In this document: positions 20,286-28,652 of the stretch, piece by piece
How positions within the stretch are numbered: the stretch's first letter is position 1
How the letters are laid out: each line of letters begins with the position of its first letter
Source: Microbacterium aerolatum
GTDB taxonomy: Bacteria > Actinomycetota > Actinomycetes > Actinomycetales > Microbacteriaceae
DNA length: 64,000 nucleotides
NCBI RefSeq assembly: GCF_007988825.1
Contig: NZ_BJUW01000009.1
Span: 100,067-164,066, forward strand
Reading direction: 5' to 3'
Notes under the pieces: generated by a model
Database searches by the model: none
What the model was told of the DNA's origin: nothing
The model's input: only the letters and a program-made list of their open reading frames with translations
Translations under genes and position numbers: made by a program

Positions 20286-23200
20286 GCAGCGAACACGCCG
20301 CTGCCGGGCGGGTGCGCGTCTACCGCGGTGCGATCGTCGTCGACGGGACGGGCGCCGAGCGCTACCGGGCGGATGTCGCGGTCGAAGGCGAGCGGGTCGT
20401 CGCCGTGCTCCGGGCCGGAGACGATCGCACCCTCGAGCTGCCGGACGGCGCCGTCGAGATCGATGCCGAGGGCTTCGTCCTGGCCCCCGGATTCATCGAC
20501 ATGCACGCGCACAGCGACCTCGCGGTGCTGACGGGAGCGGCGCATCAGGCGAAGATCCGGCAGGGCGTGACGACAGAGGTCATCGGCCAGGACGGGCTCG
20601 GCTACGCGCCGCTCGACGACGCTGCGGCATCCGTCATCCCGGCGCAGATCGCGGGCTGGAACGGGATGCCTGCCGACGTGCCCTGGCGGACGATGGGCGA
20701 CCTGCTCGCCGCGATCGACGATGCGACGGCCGCGAACGCGGCCGTGCTCGTGCCGCAGGGGAACCTCCGCATGATGACGGTCGGGCACGAGAACAGGCCG
20801 GCGACCCCGGATGAGGTCCAGGCCATGTGCGCGCTGCTGGGCGCGGCGCTTGATGCCGGTGCGTTCGGCATGTCGAGCGGCCTCACCTACACCCCCGGGA
20901 TGTACGCCTCGACGGAGGAGCTCGAGGCGCTCTGCCGCGTCGTGGCCGAGCGCGGCGGTTACTGGGCGCCGCACACGCGCAGCTACGGCGGGGGAGCGCT
21001 GGACGCCTACCGCGAGGCGCTCGACATCGGGCGCCGCACCGGATGCCCCGTGCACCTCACGCACGCCACGATGAACTTCGCGCCCAACCGCGGTCGCGCC
21101 GACGATCTGCTCGCCCTCGTCGACGAGGCGATCGCGGACGGCGTCGACGTCACCCTCGACACCTATCCGTATCTGCCGGGCGCCACCACGCTCGCGGCCC
21201 TGCTGCCGAGCAGGCTGGCCGGTGGAGGCGACCTCATCGCCGCCATCCGCTCGCTCGATTCCGACGGACGCGAGCAGGTGCGCGTCGAGCTCGAGGAGAT
21301 CGGCTGCGACGGCTTCCACGGCGAGCGTGCGGACTGGTCGCGGATCGAGATCTCCGGCGCCGCGAACCCGGCTCTGGCCGGACTCGTCGGGCGCACCGTC
21401 GCGCAGATCGCCGCCGACGAGGGACGCCGCGCGGTCGACGTCGTGCTCGACACCATCGTCGAGGATGCCGGCGCCACCGGCATCCTGATGCATATCGGCG
21501 ACGAGGAGAACGTCCGCGCGATCATGCGGCACCCCCGCCACAGCGGCGGCAGCGACGGCATCCTGATCGGCGCGAAGCCGCACCCGCGCGGCTCCGGCAC
21601 GTTCCCGCGCTACCTCGGCCACTACGTGCGCGAGCTCGGCGTGCTGAGCCTGGAGCAGGCGGTGCAGCACCTCTCAGGCACCCCCGCGCGCCGGCTCGGC
21701 CTGCACCGCGGCGACGCACCACGCGGCGTGATCCGCGAGGGCGCCGCCGCCGACCTCGTGCTCTTCGATCCGGAGACCATCGCCGCAGGCGCCACGTTCG
21801 ACGACCCGCGAGCGACGCCCGCCGGGGTCGGCGAGGTGCTCGTCGCCGGAATCCCGGTCGTCACCGACGGCGACGTCACCGGTGCGACCCCGGGACGCGC
21901 ACTGCGGATGCCGCCACCGCCGCACCGCGCGACGGTTCCGTTCATCGACGCGGTGATCGACGCTCAGGCTCCGCCCTTCGTCCTGGGCGCCGGCGCTCCC
22001 GTCGACGCGCCGGAGGCTCTCGCGGGCACTGCGACGATTCTGCGCGAGGCGCTCGGGCTCGGCGGGGACGTCGATCCGGATGCGCCGCGGATCGTCTTGC
22101 GCGTCGACGAAGAACTCGGCGCTGAGGAGTCCTTCCGCGTCGACGTCACCGCCGATCGCGTCGAGCTCACCGGGGCCGCACCGGTCGGCGTCTTCCGCGC
22201 CGCGATGACGCTGCGACAGATGTGCGCTCCCGAGGGCGCGATCGCGACGCGCATCCCGGCGGGCGCCTGGCGGGGGGCGCCGGCGTACGGATGGCGGGGA
22301 GCGATGCTCGACGTCGCCCGGCACTTCCGGCCCGCAGACGACATCCGCCGCCTCATCGACCTGCTGGCGGCGCACCACCTGAACGTGCTGCACCTGCACC
22401 TCACCGACGATCAGGGCTGGCGGTTCGAGGTGCCGGGATACCCGCGCCTCACCGACATCGGCGCGCGACGCGACGCCACCCAGGTCGGTCACGGCCCGCT
22501 CGCCACGGTCGAGGCCGGGGTGCACGAGGGCCACTACACGACCGCCGAGCTGCGCGGGCTCGTCGAATACGCCGCCGAGCGCTTCATCACCCTCGTGCCC
22601 GAGGTCGAGCTCCCCGGTCACGTGCAGGCCGCGCTCGCCGCCTATCCGGAGCTGGGTAACACCGACATCGGGGATCCGATCACGGCGCCGTGGGAGAGGT
22701 TCGGGGTGAATCCGCGCGTCCTCGCGCCGACGGAGGACGCGCTCGCCTTCGGCCGCGCGGCCATCGATTCGCTGTGTGATGTGTTCGACTCGCCGTGGAT
22801 CGGCATCGGCGGCGACGAGGTCCCCGTCGACGAGTGGGCGCAGAGCCCTGCGGCAGTCGAGCGGATGCGGGAACTCGGGCTCGCTGCGGCGCACGAGGTG
22901 CAGCCGTGGTTCACCCGACACTTCGTCGACCATGTCCGCTCGCGCGGACGTACGGCTCTGGCATGGGATGAGGTGCTCGAGGGTGTCGTGCCCGACGGCG
23001 TCCGCATCCTCGCCTGGCGAGGGCCGGTGGCGATGGCGGAGGCGCTGCGCCGAGGCATCCCGGTCATCGGCTGCCCCGACATGAACGTCTATCTCGATTA
23101 CCGGCAGTCGGAGGCGACGGATGAGCCCGTGCCTGTGGGCCCGCCGCTGACGATCGAGGGCGCATACGCGCTGCGCCTTCCGGACGGCGTCGCCGGAGGG

Positions 23201-23524
23201 CAGGCGAACACCTGGACCGAGCACCTGCCCACCCGCGACCGAGTGGACTTCGCGATGTTCCCCCGGCTGAGCGCGATCGCCGAACGGCTCTGGGCCGGCG
23301 GCGAGCCTGCTGACGTGGAGGAGTTCCTCCGTCGTCTGCCCACGCACCTGCGGCGACTCGAGGCCGCCGGTGTGCAGTATCGTCAGCTCAGCGGCCCGAC
23401 CCCGGCGCAGCGCAGAGCGGGCATACCCGGAAAGCCGATGAGCGCGGCCGATCGCGAGCGGATCGTGGACGAACTCGTTTCCGGTCTCCGACTTGCGGAA
23501 ACCTCCGTTCGTAAGGTGTACTAA
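20276..23524 (+). CDS. Fused N-acyl-D-amino-acid deacylase and GH20 beta-N-acetylhexosaminidase (1082 aa)
   Basis: One uninterrupted frame from ATG 20276 joins two enzymes. Residues about 15-545 are a D-aminoacylase-type amidohydrolase: FIDMHAHSD (H77, H79), HLTH (H260, H263), H406 in MHIGDEENV, D427 in GGSDGILIGAKPHPRGSGTFPR. The usual metal-bridging Cys motif (NCG type) is replaced by IGQDG (D106). Residues about 563-1075 are a GH20 hexosaminidase: N-terminal GH20b-like domain, HLHLTDDQGWRFEV, catalytic Asp-Glu pair GGDEVP (D847, E848), and HLPTRDRVDFAMFPR near the end. The linker is Pro/Ala-rich. There is no signal peptide, so it acts on imported substrate. Each half is close to full length. 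It overlaps the PLP enzyme gene and runs into the ROK regulator, suggesting joint use of N-acetyl sugars and N-acyl-D-amino acids. Confidence 0.9.
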   Translation: MLLSSEHAAAGRVRVYRGAIVVDGTGAERYRADVAVEGERVVAVLRAGDDRTLELPDGAVEIDAEGFVLAPGFIDMHAHSDLAVLTGAAHQAKIRQGVTTEVIGQDGLGYAPLDDAAASVIPAQIAGWNGMPADVPWRTMGDLLAAIDDATAANAAVLVPQGNLRMMTVGHENRPATPDEVQAMCALLGAALDAGAFGMSSGLTYTPGMYASTEELEALCRVVAERGGYWAPHTRSYGGGALDAYREALDIGRRTGCPVHLTHATMNFAPNRGRADDLLALVDEAIADGVDVTLDTYPYLPGATTLAALLPSRLAGGGDLIAAIRSLDSDGREQVRVELEEIGCDGFHGERADWSRIEISGAANPALAGLVGRTVAQIAADEGRRAVDVVLDTIVEDAGATGILMHIGDEENVRAIMRHPRHSGGSDGILIGAKPHPRGSGTFPRYLGHYVRELGVLSLEQAVQHLSGTPARRLGLHRGDAPRGVIREGAAADLVLFDPETIAAGATFDDPRATPAGVGEVLVAGIPVVTDGDVTGATPGRALRMPPPPHRATVPFIDAVIDAQAPPFVLGAGAPVDAPEALAGTATILREALGLGGDVDPDAPRIVLRVDEELGAEESFRVDVTADRVELTGAAPVGVFRAAMTLRQMCAPEGAIATRIPAGAWRGAPAYGWRGAMLDVARHFRPADDIRRLIDLLAAHHLNVLHLHLTDDQGWRFEVPGYPRLTDIGARRDATQVGHGPLATVEAGVHEGHYTTAELRGLVEYAAERFITLVPEVELPGHVQAALAAYPELGNTDIGDPITAPWERFGVNPRVLAPTEDALAFGRAAIDSLCDVFDSPWIGIGGDEVPVDEWAQSPAAVERMRELGLAAAHEVQPWFTRHFVDHVRSRGRTALAWDEVLEGVVPDGVRILAWRGPVAMAEALRRGIPVIGCPDMNVYLDYRQSEATDEPVPVGPPLTIEGAYALRLPDGVAGGQANTWTEHLPTRDRVDFAMFPRLSAIAERLWAGGEPADVEEFLRRLPTHLRRLEAAGVQYRQLSGPTPAQRRAGIPGKPMSAADRERIVDELVSGLRLAETSVRKVY

Positions 23525-23525
23525 C
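23507..23525. promoter_or_regulatory. Candidate operator upstream of the ROK regulator
   Basis: GTTCG-N9-CTAAC ends 4 bases before the ROK start and overlaps the fusion gene's stop. Read on the minus strand (TTAGTA....AC.AAC) it shares the pattern with the site at 19063-19080, so the ROK protein may control both. Confidence 0.45.
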
Positions 23526-23529
23526 AAAC

Positions 23530-24717
23530 ATGTCCGTTTCGGAGGAGCCACGGCAGCCGACCCCTGCCGAGAATGTCAGCGCGCAGCGGCATGCCTTCGG
23601 GCCCGCGCGCCACCTGCGTTCGCGCGCCAAGGTCCTTCCCGAGCACGCACGCGGGCACAACCGCGCGCTCGTGCTGCAGACGCTGTATCACTCCGGCTCG
23701 ATGAGCCGCGCCGACCTGTCCAGGGAGACCGGTCTGACGCGCGTGACCATCTCGGATCTCGTGTCCGAGTTCATCGCCGACGGCATCGTCGTCGAGCTCG
23801 GCATCCGCGAGACGGTGGGCCCGGGCAAGCCTCCCATCCTCATCGACATCGACCGGCTCGGCCACCAGATCATCGGTCTCGACCTCTCCGACGCGGAGGT
23901 GCTCCGCGGAGCGGTGATCAGCCTTGACGGAGACGTGCTGCAGCGGCGCGAGGTCGCCCGCCCGGCCAAGTCCGACGGCGCCGCGGCCTACGCCGCCGTG
24001 CTGGGCCTCGCACGCGAGCTGGTCGGCGCCGCCACGACCGCGTTGCTCGGCGTCGGCATCGGCACCCCTGGCGTCGTCCGTCCTGACGGGGTCGTGGTCA
24101 GCTCGCCGAACCTGGGCTGGACCGATTTCGCGCTGGAGGCGCAGCTCGGGCTCGACCTCGACCTGCCGGTGCTCGCGCGGAACGACGCGAACGCCGCGGT
24201 GCTCGCCGAGTACACCTTCGGCGATGCACGGTCGGACTTCATCCTCATCAAGATCGGCGTCGGCGTCGGAGCCGGTCTCATCGCCGGCAGCCAGCCGTTG
24301 GTCGGCAGCCGCTTCGCCGCGGGCGAGATCGGGCACGTGGTCGTCGGCACCGACGGCGGCCCGCGGTGCGTCTGCGGAAGAGACGGCTGCCTGGAGGCGT
24401 GGCTGAGCGTCACACGGCTCCGCGGCGAGGTCGAGGCGCACCCCGAGTCGCGTGAGGCGATCCTGCGCGATGCCGGCGCGCGCATGGCGATCGCCGTCGC
24501 GCCGATCGTGACCGCCCTCGATCTGTCGGAGGTCGTCCTCTCCGGCCCCGCCGACCTGCTGGACGGCCCGTTCATCCAGGCCGCCACCGAGACACTGCGC
24601 GCCCGCACTCTCGAGGGCGTCTTCGACGACGTCGTCATCCGCCTCACCCGCCAGGACGACATCGTGCTGCGCGGCGCCGCGGTCATGGTGCTCTCCAGTC
24701 AGCTGGGAGTCTCGTAG
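23530..24717 (+). CDS. ROK-family transcriptional repressor (395 aa)
   Basis: N-terminal winged helix (about residues 45-100: SRADLSRETGLTRVTISDLV) followed by a ROK sugar-sensing domain with kinase-like fold. It has the ROK zinc motif CVCGRDGCLEAW, H in GEIGHVVVG, and a DNAN acceptor loop (NDANAAVLAEYTF). With DNA-binding head and ROK body it fits NagC/XylR-type repressors. It lies between the hexosaminidase fusion and a ROK kinase plus NagB, so N-acetylglucosamine or its phosphate is the likely effector. Candidate operators are at 19063 and 23507. ATG at 23530 has no clear ribosome site. The kinase gene begins in its stop codon. Confidence 0.9.
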   Translation: MSVSEEPRQPTPAENVSAQRHAFGPARHLRSRAKVLPEHARGHNRALVLQTLYHSGSMSRADLSRETGLTRVTISDLVSEFIADGIVVELGIRETVGPGKPPILIDIDRLGHQIIGLDLSDAEVLRGAVISLDGDVLQRREVARPAKSDGAAAYAAVLGLARELVGAATTALLGVGIGTPGVVRPDGVVVSSPNLGWTDFALEAQLGLDLDLPVLARNDANAAVLAEYTFGDARSDFILIKIGVGVGAGLIAGSQPLVGSRFAAGEIGHVVVGTDGGPRCVCGRDGCLEAWLSVTRLRGEVEAHPESREAILRDAGARMAIAVAPIVTALDLSEVVLSGPADLLDGPFIQAATETLRARTLEGVFDDVVIRLTRQDDIVLRGAAVMVLSSQLGVS

Positions 24718-25685
24718 TGACATCAGCCATGCCGACCGCGAGCGCCGGCGGGCCCATCCGCGTCGGCCTCGACATCGGAGGGACCAAGACGGATGCTGTC
24801 GCCATCGCCGGCGACGACATCATCGGGCGCATCCGCCGAGCCTCCGGACATGGCGACGAAGCGGTCATCGCGAACGTGGTCGACAGCGTCCGTGAGCTGC
24901 AGGCCGAAGCGGGATTCGACCTCGCCGATGTGCGCAGCGTCGGCGTCGGCATCCCCGGTCTGGTCGACGCGGCGAAGGGCCGCGTGCTCCACGCCGTCAA
25001 CCTCGGCGTCGAGACGCTCGATCTCGCGGCGCTGTCCGGTGCGCGGCTCGGCGTCCCGGTCGCGGTCGAGAACGACGTCAAGGCTGCGGCACTCGGCGCC
25101 GCCGCGATCCGCGGAGCGAACACCGGCACCTCGATGGCGTACCTGAACCTCGGCACCGGCGTCGCAGCTGGCATCGTCACCGGCGGCGTGCTGTGGCGCG
25201 GTGCGCGCGGCACCGCCGGCGAGGTCGGGCACATCTCCGTCGACCCCGCAGGACGACTGTGCACGTGCGGTCAGCGCGGCTGTGTCGAGACTCTGTGCGG
25301 CGGGGGAGCGCTCGCTCGTGCGTGGGGGCGCCCCGGTGCGCTTCCGGTACGCGACATCTTCGACGCCGCGGACCAGGGCGACACCGAGGCCCTGCTCCTG
25401 CGCGCCGACCTCTCGCGGGGCGCCGCAGCAGCCGTGCGGATCCTTGTGCTCAGCGCCGACGTCGAGACGGTCGTCATCGGGGGCGGACTCACCGCTCTCG
25501 GAGAACGCCTCGGCGATGGCATCCGCACCGCACTCATCGCCGATGCCGCCGGCTCGCCGTTCCTGCGGTCGCTGAGACTCGATGAGAGAATCGAGATGCT
25601 TCCTTCCGGTTCCCCTGCGGCCGCCCTCGGCGCCGCGCTGGTCGGTTCGCACGTTCCCGAACAGGAGATCGCCGTACATGGCTGA
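24717..25685 (+). CDS. ROK-family sugar kinase, probable N-acetylglucosamine kinase (322 aa)
   Basis: ATP-dependent cytoplasmic sugar kinase: phosphate-binding loop LDIGGTKTDAVAI, catalytic Asp in ENDVKAAALGA, GTGVAAGIV, and zinc motif CTCGQRGCVETLCGG after GEVGHISVD. It lacks the DNA-binding head of its neighbour. GTG at 24717 overlaps the regulator's TAG by one base, and its stop overlaps nagB by 8 bp. Position before nagB and after a hexosaminidase suggests it phosphorylates GlcNAc or GlcN, though glucokinase activity cannot be excluded from sequence. Confidence 0.87.
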   Translation: MTSAMPTASAGGPIRVGLDIGGTKTDAVAIAGDDIIGRIRRASGHGDEAVIANVVDSVRELQAEAGFDLADVRSVGVGIPGLVDAAKGRVLHAVNLGVETLDLAALSGARLGVPVAVENDVKAAALGAAAIRGANTGTSMAYLNLGTGVAAGIVTGGVLWRGARGTAGEVGHISVDPAGRLCTCGQRGCVETLCGGGALARAWGRPGALPVRDIFDAADQGDTEALLLRADLSRGAAAAVRILVLSADVETVVIGGGLTALGERLGDGIRTALIADAAGSPFLRSLRLDERIEMLPSGSPAAALGAALVGSHVPEQEIAVHG

Positions 25686-26457
25686 AGTCGTCATCGTCGA
25701 AAGCGCCGGCGCTGCCGGTGCACTGGTCGCAGATGAGATCGTCCGCCTGATCAATCAGAAGCCGGATGCCGTGCTCGGGCTTGCGACCGGATCGACCCCG
25801 CTGCCGGTCTACCAGGCGCTGCACGGTCGGCTCGCCGGCACCGACGTGTCACAGGTGCGAGGGTTCGCGCTGGACGAGTACGTCGGCATCGACCCCACAC
25901 ATCCCGAGAGCTACCGGTCGGTCATCACGCGCGAAGTCGTCGAGCCCCTCGGGCTCGACCCGGACCGCATCAAGACGCCGAACGGCGCGCAGGACGGCAT
26001 CGAGCACGCCGGTGATGACTACGAGGCAGCGATCGAGGCGGCCGGCGGCGTCGACCTGCAGATCCTCGGTATCGGCACGGACGGACACATCGGCTTCAAC
26101 GAGCCGGGCTCGTCGTTCGCCTCCCGGACGCGGGTGAAGACGCTCACCCAGCAGACCCGCAAGGACAACGCACGCTTCTTCGACTCGATCGACGACGTTC
26201 CCATGCACTGCATCACCCAGGGACTCGGCACGATCCTTCGTGCGCGTCACCTCGTGCTGCTCGCGTTCGGCGAGGGCAAGGCGCGTGCCGTCGCAGAGGC
26301 CGTCGAGGGGCCGGTCAGCGCGATCCTGCCGGGATCGGCGGTGCAGCTGCACGAGCATGTCACCGTGGTCGTCGACGAGGCCGCCGCCTCTCAACTGAAG
26401 CTTGCGGACTACTACCGGTACACGTTCGACAACAAGCCGGACTGGCAGGGGATCTAA
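25678..26457 (+). CDS. nagB: Glucosamine-6-phosphate deaminase (259 aa)
   Basis: Converts glucosamine 6-phosphate to fructose 6-phosphate and ammonia in the cytoplasm. Family motifs are intact: LGLATGSTPLPVYQAL, FALDEYVGI (catalytic Asp), LGIGTDGHIGFNEPGSSF (catalytic His), and TQGLGTILRARHLVLLAFGEGKA. Length is normal. ATG at 25678 overlaps the kinase stop; the longer frame upstream is the kinase in another frame. It completes the route from hexosaminidase through kinase and, with NagA encoded at 30.7 kb, deacetylation. The downstream space carries an inverted repeat shared with the Nudix gene end. Confidence 0.96.
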   Translation: MAEVVIVESAGAAGALVADEIVRLINQKPDAVLGLATGSTPLPVYQALHGRLAGTDVSQVRGFALDEYVGIDPTHPESYRSVITREVVEPLGLDPDRIKTPNGAQDGIEHAGDDYEAAIEAAGGVDLQILGIGTDGHIGFNEPGSSFASRTRVKTLTQQTRKDNARFFDSIDDVPMHCITQGLGTILRARHLVLLAFGEGKARAVAEAVEGPVSAILPGSAVQLHEHVTVVVDEAAASQLKLADYYRYTFDNKPDWQGI

Positions 26458-26470
26458 GCCCGCTCGAACG

Positions 26471-26526
26471 CTTCGACGGGCTCAGCGACCGAAGGTCATC
26501 CGGCTGTTCCCTGAGCCTGTCGAAGG
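26471..26526. repeat. Inverted REP-like repeat (CTTCGACAGGCTCAGGGA type)
   Basis: CTTCGACGGGCTCAGCGACC (26471-26490) faces TTCCCTGAGCCTGTCGAAGG (26507-26526), whose reverse complement matches it at most positions. This sequence is a dispersed repeat in many actinobacteria. It lies at the convergent ends of nagB and the Nudix gene and could act as a two-way terminator. The Nudix stop codon lies in its loop. Confidence 0.8.
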
Positions 26527-26921
26527 CCGGGCCAGGCGATCGGGAGCAGATGCTCCAGGCTCAGCGGCGCGAGCTCGAGCGAGCCGATCTGGTCGGCGGT
26601 GATCCACCGCAGCTCGGCGAGCTCGGCCTGCACGGTGACGGCATCCGCGTCGATCGTGAGGGAGAACGCGTCGGCGACCACGCGGTGACCGGGCTCGTTC
26701 GCGGCCGCTGACACGAACCGGCCCAGCGGTGCCAGAGCGTGCTCGTCGACCCGTAGCCCGAGTTCCTCGTCGAGCTCTCGTGCGAGCGTCTGCGCGGGGC
26801 TCTCGCCGGCCTCCGGCTTGCCGCCGGGCTGCATGAACGCCGTGGTGCCCTGCTTGCGCACGACCAGTACACGGCCTGCCCCGTCGTCGATGATCGCGGC
26901 ACTCACATGGATGTCAGGCAC
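26496..26921 (-). CDS. Nudix hydrolase, C-terminus extended by repeat DNA (141 aa)
   Basis: Nudix box GGKPEAGESPAQTLARELDEELGL fits GX5EX7REUXEEXGU, so metal and nucleoside-diphosphate-linked substrates are expected; the specific substrate is unknown (mutator-type 8-oxo-dGTPases share this form). The N-terminal strand IHVSAAIIDDGAGRVLVVRK is typical. The last residues, GLRQAQGTAG, are encoded by the REP-like repeat at 26471-26526, so the native end was probably earlier, near the Trp-Pro. The gene overlaps the oxidase gene upstream by 8 bp and is the last of a three-gene set. Confidence 0.88.
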   Translation of the reverse strand: MPDIHVSAAIIDDGAGRVLVVRKQGTTAFMQPGGKPEAGESPAQTLARELDEELGLRVDEHALAPLGRFVSAAANEPGHRVVADAFSLTIDADAVTVQAELAELRWITADQIGSLELAPLSLEHLLPIAWPGLRQAQGTAG

Positions 26922-28275
26922 GGGCGAACACCTTTCCCTGGTTCAGGATGCCGAGCGGGTCGAAGACGGCCTTGATCTGCCGTTGCAGCTCCCACTGATC
27001 GTCTCCGAGCTCCTCGGCGAGCCAGCGGCTCTTCAGCATCCCGATCCCGTGCTCGCCGGTGAGCGTGCCGCCCAGCCGGATCGCGGCGCGGAACAGTTCG
27101 TCCGCGGCCGCCCAGATCCGCTCGGGAACCTCGGCCCCCTCGAAGATGAAGTTCGGGTGCAGGTTGCCGTCGCCGGCGTGCGCGACGGTCGGGATCGTCA
27201 GACCGTAGGCCGCCTCGATGCGGCTGATCTCGTCGAACATGGCCGGCAGTGCGCTGCGCGGAACCGAGACGTCCTCGATCAGCGTCGTGCCGAGGGCCGC
27301 CATCGCGCCGTGCATGGCGCGGCGGATGGCGAGCAGCCGCTCGCCCTCTGCGCGATCCTGCGTGAGCGTCACCCGGCCACCGACCGCGCCGAGCGTCGCC
27401 GCGATGCGGTCGGCTTCCGCCGCCGCGGCGGGGCCGTCGGTCTGGATCGTCAGCTGGGAAGTGCCGGCGTCAGGTGCCGGGAGGGCGAGGTGGGCATGGA
27501 CCGCGGCGAGGCACGTGGCATCTATGAGCTCCATGATCGCCGGCTGCGCACCGGATGCCGTGACCGCCGCCGAGCCGGCTGCAGCGGCGCGCACGGTGGG
27601 GAACAGGGCCGTCAAGGTGCAGATCTCGCCCTCGACGAGCCGGCGGAGCTTGAGCGTCGCGCCGACCACGACGCCGAGCGTGCCCTCCGACCCGATGACG
27701 AGCGAGGTGAGATCGAGGCCGGTCACGCCCTTCACGCTGCGGTGCCCGAGGTGCAGGAGGCGCCCGTCGGCGAGCACGAGATCCACGCCGAGCACCGCGT
27801 CGCGGACGACGCCGTACTTCGCGCACAGCAGTCCGCCTGCGCCGGTGGCGATGTTGCCGCCGACGGTGGAGATGTCGCGGCTGGCCGGATCCGGCGGCCA
27901 CCACAGCCCCTCGCCGGCGAGCAGGGCGTTCAGCTCGGCGTTCAGGATGCCGGGTTCGACGACCGCGATCAGGTCGTCCTGCCGGACCTCGAGAACCCGG
28001 TTCATCTGCGTTGTCGACAGCACGATCTCACCGGGACCGGCGTTCGCGCCGCCCGCGAGTCCTGTACCCGCGCCGCGGACGACGACGGGCGTGCGCGTCT
28101 CGGTCGCGATCCGCATCACCTGCTGGACCTCGGCAACGGTGCGGGCGTGCACGACGGCCAGCGGGCGGCCGGGGGACCGGTGCCCAGAGCTGTCAGCGCG
28201 CGCGGCCTCGAGCGCGTCCTCGGTGACATCGACGATGTCTCCGAGCGCGTCCCGCAGGACCGCGGCGACGGTCAC
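26914..28275 (-). CDS. FAD-linked oxidase, GlcD/D-lactate dehydrogenase type (453 aa)
   Basis: Flavoprotein of the VAO family: FAD-binding PCMH domain (VVVRGAGTGLAGGANAGPGEIV, IAVVEPGILNAELNALL, GGNIATGAGGLLCAKYG, SEGTLGVVVGATLKL) then a C-terminal FAD-oxidase domain with HAGDGNLHPNF and TGEHGIGMLKSRWL. It oxidises a 2-hydroxy acid such as glycolate or D-lactate; no GlcE or GlcF partner is adjacent. GTG at 28275 overlaps the upstream stop by 4 bp (GTGA), and the frame beyond it is shadow. D-lactate could be expected from muramic acid catabolism nearby, but that link is speculative. Confidence 0.9.
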   Translation of the reverse strand: MTVAAVLRDALGDIVDVTEDALEAARADSSGHRSPGRPLAVVHARTVAEVQQVMRIATETRTPVVVRGAGTGLAGGANAGPGEIVLSTTQMNRVLEVRQDDLIAVVEPGILNAELNALLAGEGLWWPPDPASRDISTVGGNIATGAGGLLCAKYGVVRDAVLGVDLVLADGRLLHLGHRSVKGVTGLDLTSLVIGSEGTLGVVVGATLKLRRLVEGEICTLTALFPTVRAAAAGSAAVTASGAQPAIMELIDATCLAAVHAHLALPAPDAGTSQLTIQTDGPAAAAEADRIAATLGAVGGRVTLTQDRAEGERLLAIRRAMHGAMAALGTTLIEDVSVPRSALPAMFDEISRIEAAYGLTIPTVAHAGDGNLHPNFIFEGAEVPERIWAAADELFRAAIRLGGTLTGEHGIGMLKSRWLAEELGDDQWELQRQIKAVFDPLGILNQGKVFARA

Positions 28276-28643
28276 TGCAGATTTCTCCGACCGGCGAAGA
28301 GCCCGGCGGCCACGGCGACGACGGCGAATGCGATGCCCGCCCATGCCTGGCCCATCGACCACCACGCCAGCGTCACACCCGCGTAGATCAGCAGCTCGAC
28401 CGCGGCACGGATGAACGGATGCAGGCGAAGAACCGGTCGCGGCGAGAGGAACAGCGCCCACATCAGCAGCACGATCACGGGCGCTCCGATGCCGAGCACC
28501 AGGTTCCACGGGAACTCCCACATCGCGAAGCCCCAGAGCGCCAGCGATGCGAGCGCCGCGATCAGGACGATGGCCCGGATGATGTCGAGAGGAGTGAGGT
28601 TCGGACGGGTGACACCGGGCACGGCGTCGGGAGCTTCGGACAT
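28272..28643 (-). CDS. YrdB-like (DUF2568) small membrane protein (123 aa)
   Basis: Four predicted membrane helices: about residues 20-40 (IIRAIVLIAALASLALWGFA), 48-68, 80-98 and 100-117, with a conserved-looking MWEFPW and a WALFLSPRP segment typical of the DUF2568/YrdB family. Function is unknown. It starts a three-gene set with the oxidase and Nudix genes, linked by a 4-bp overlap. A TAGACT box (28650-28655, minus strand) lies 6 nt before the ATG, so the transcript is probably leaderless. Confidence 0.8.
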   Translation of the reverse strand: MSEAPDAVPGVTRPNLTPLDIIRAIVLIAALASLALWGFAMWEFPWNLVLGIGAPVIVLLMWALFLSPRPVLRLHPFIRAAVELLIYAGVTLAWWSMGQAWAGIAFAVVAVAAGLFAGRRNLQ

Positions 28644-28652
28644 GCTCCCAGT

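Noticed and set aside
21905..21970. Possible missed stop separating the aminoacylase and hexosaminidase
   Set aside because: The frame is continuous through a Pro/Ala-rich linker, with no alternative start with a ribosome site and no frame change in codon bias; kept as a fusion.
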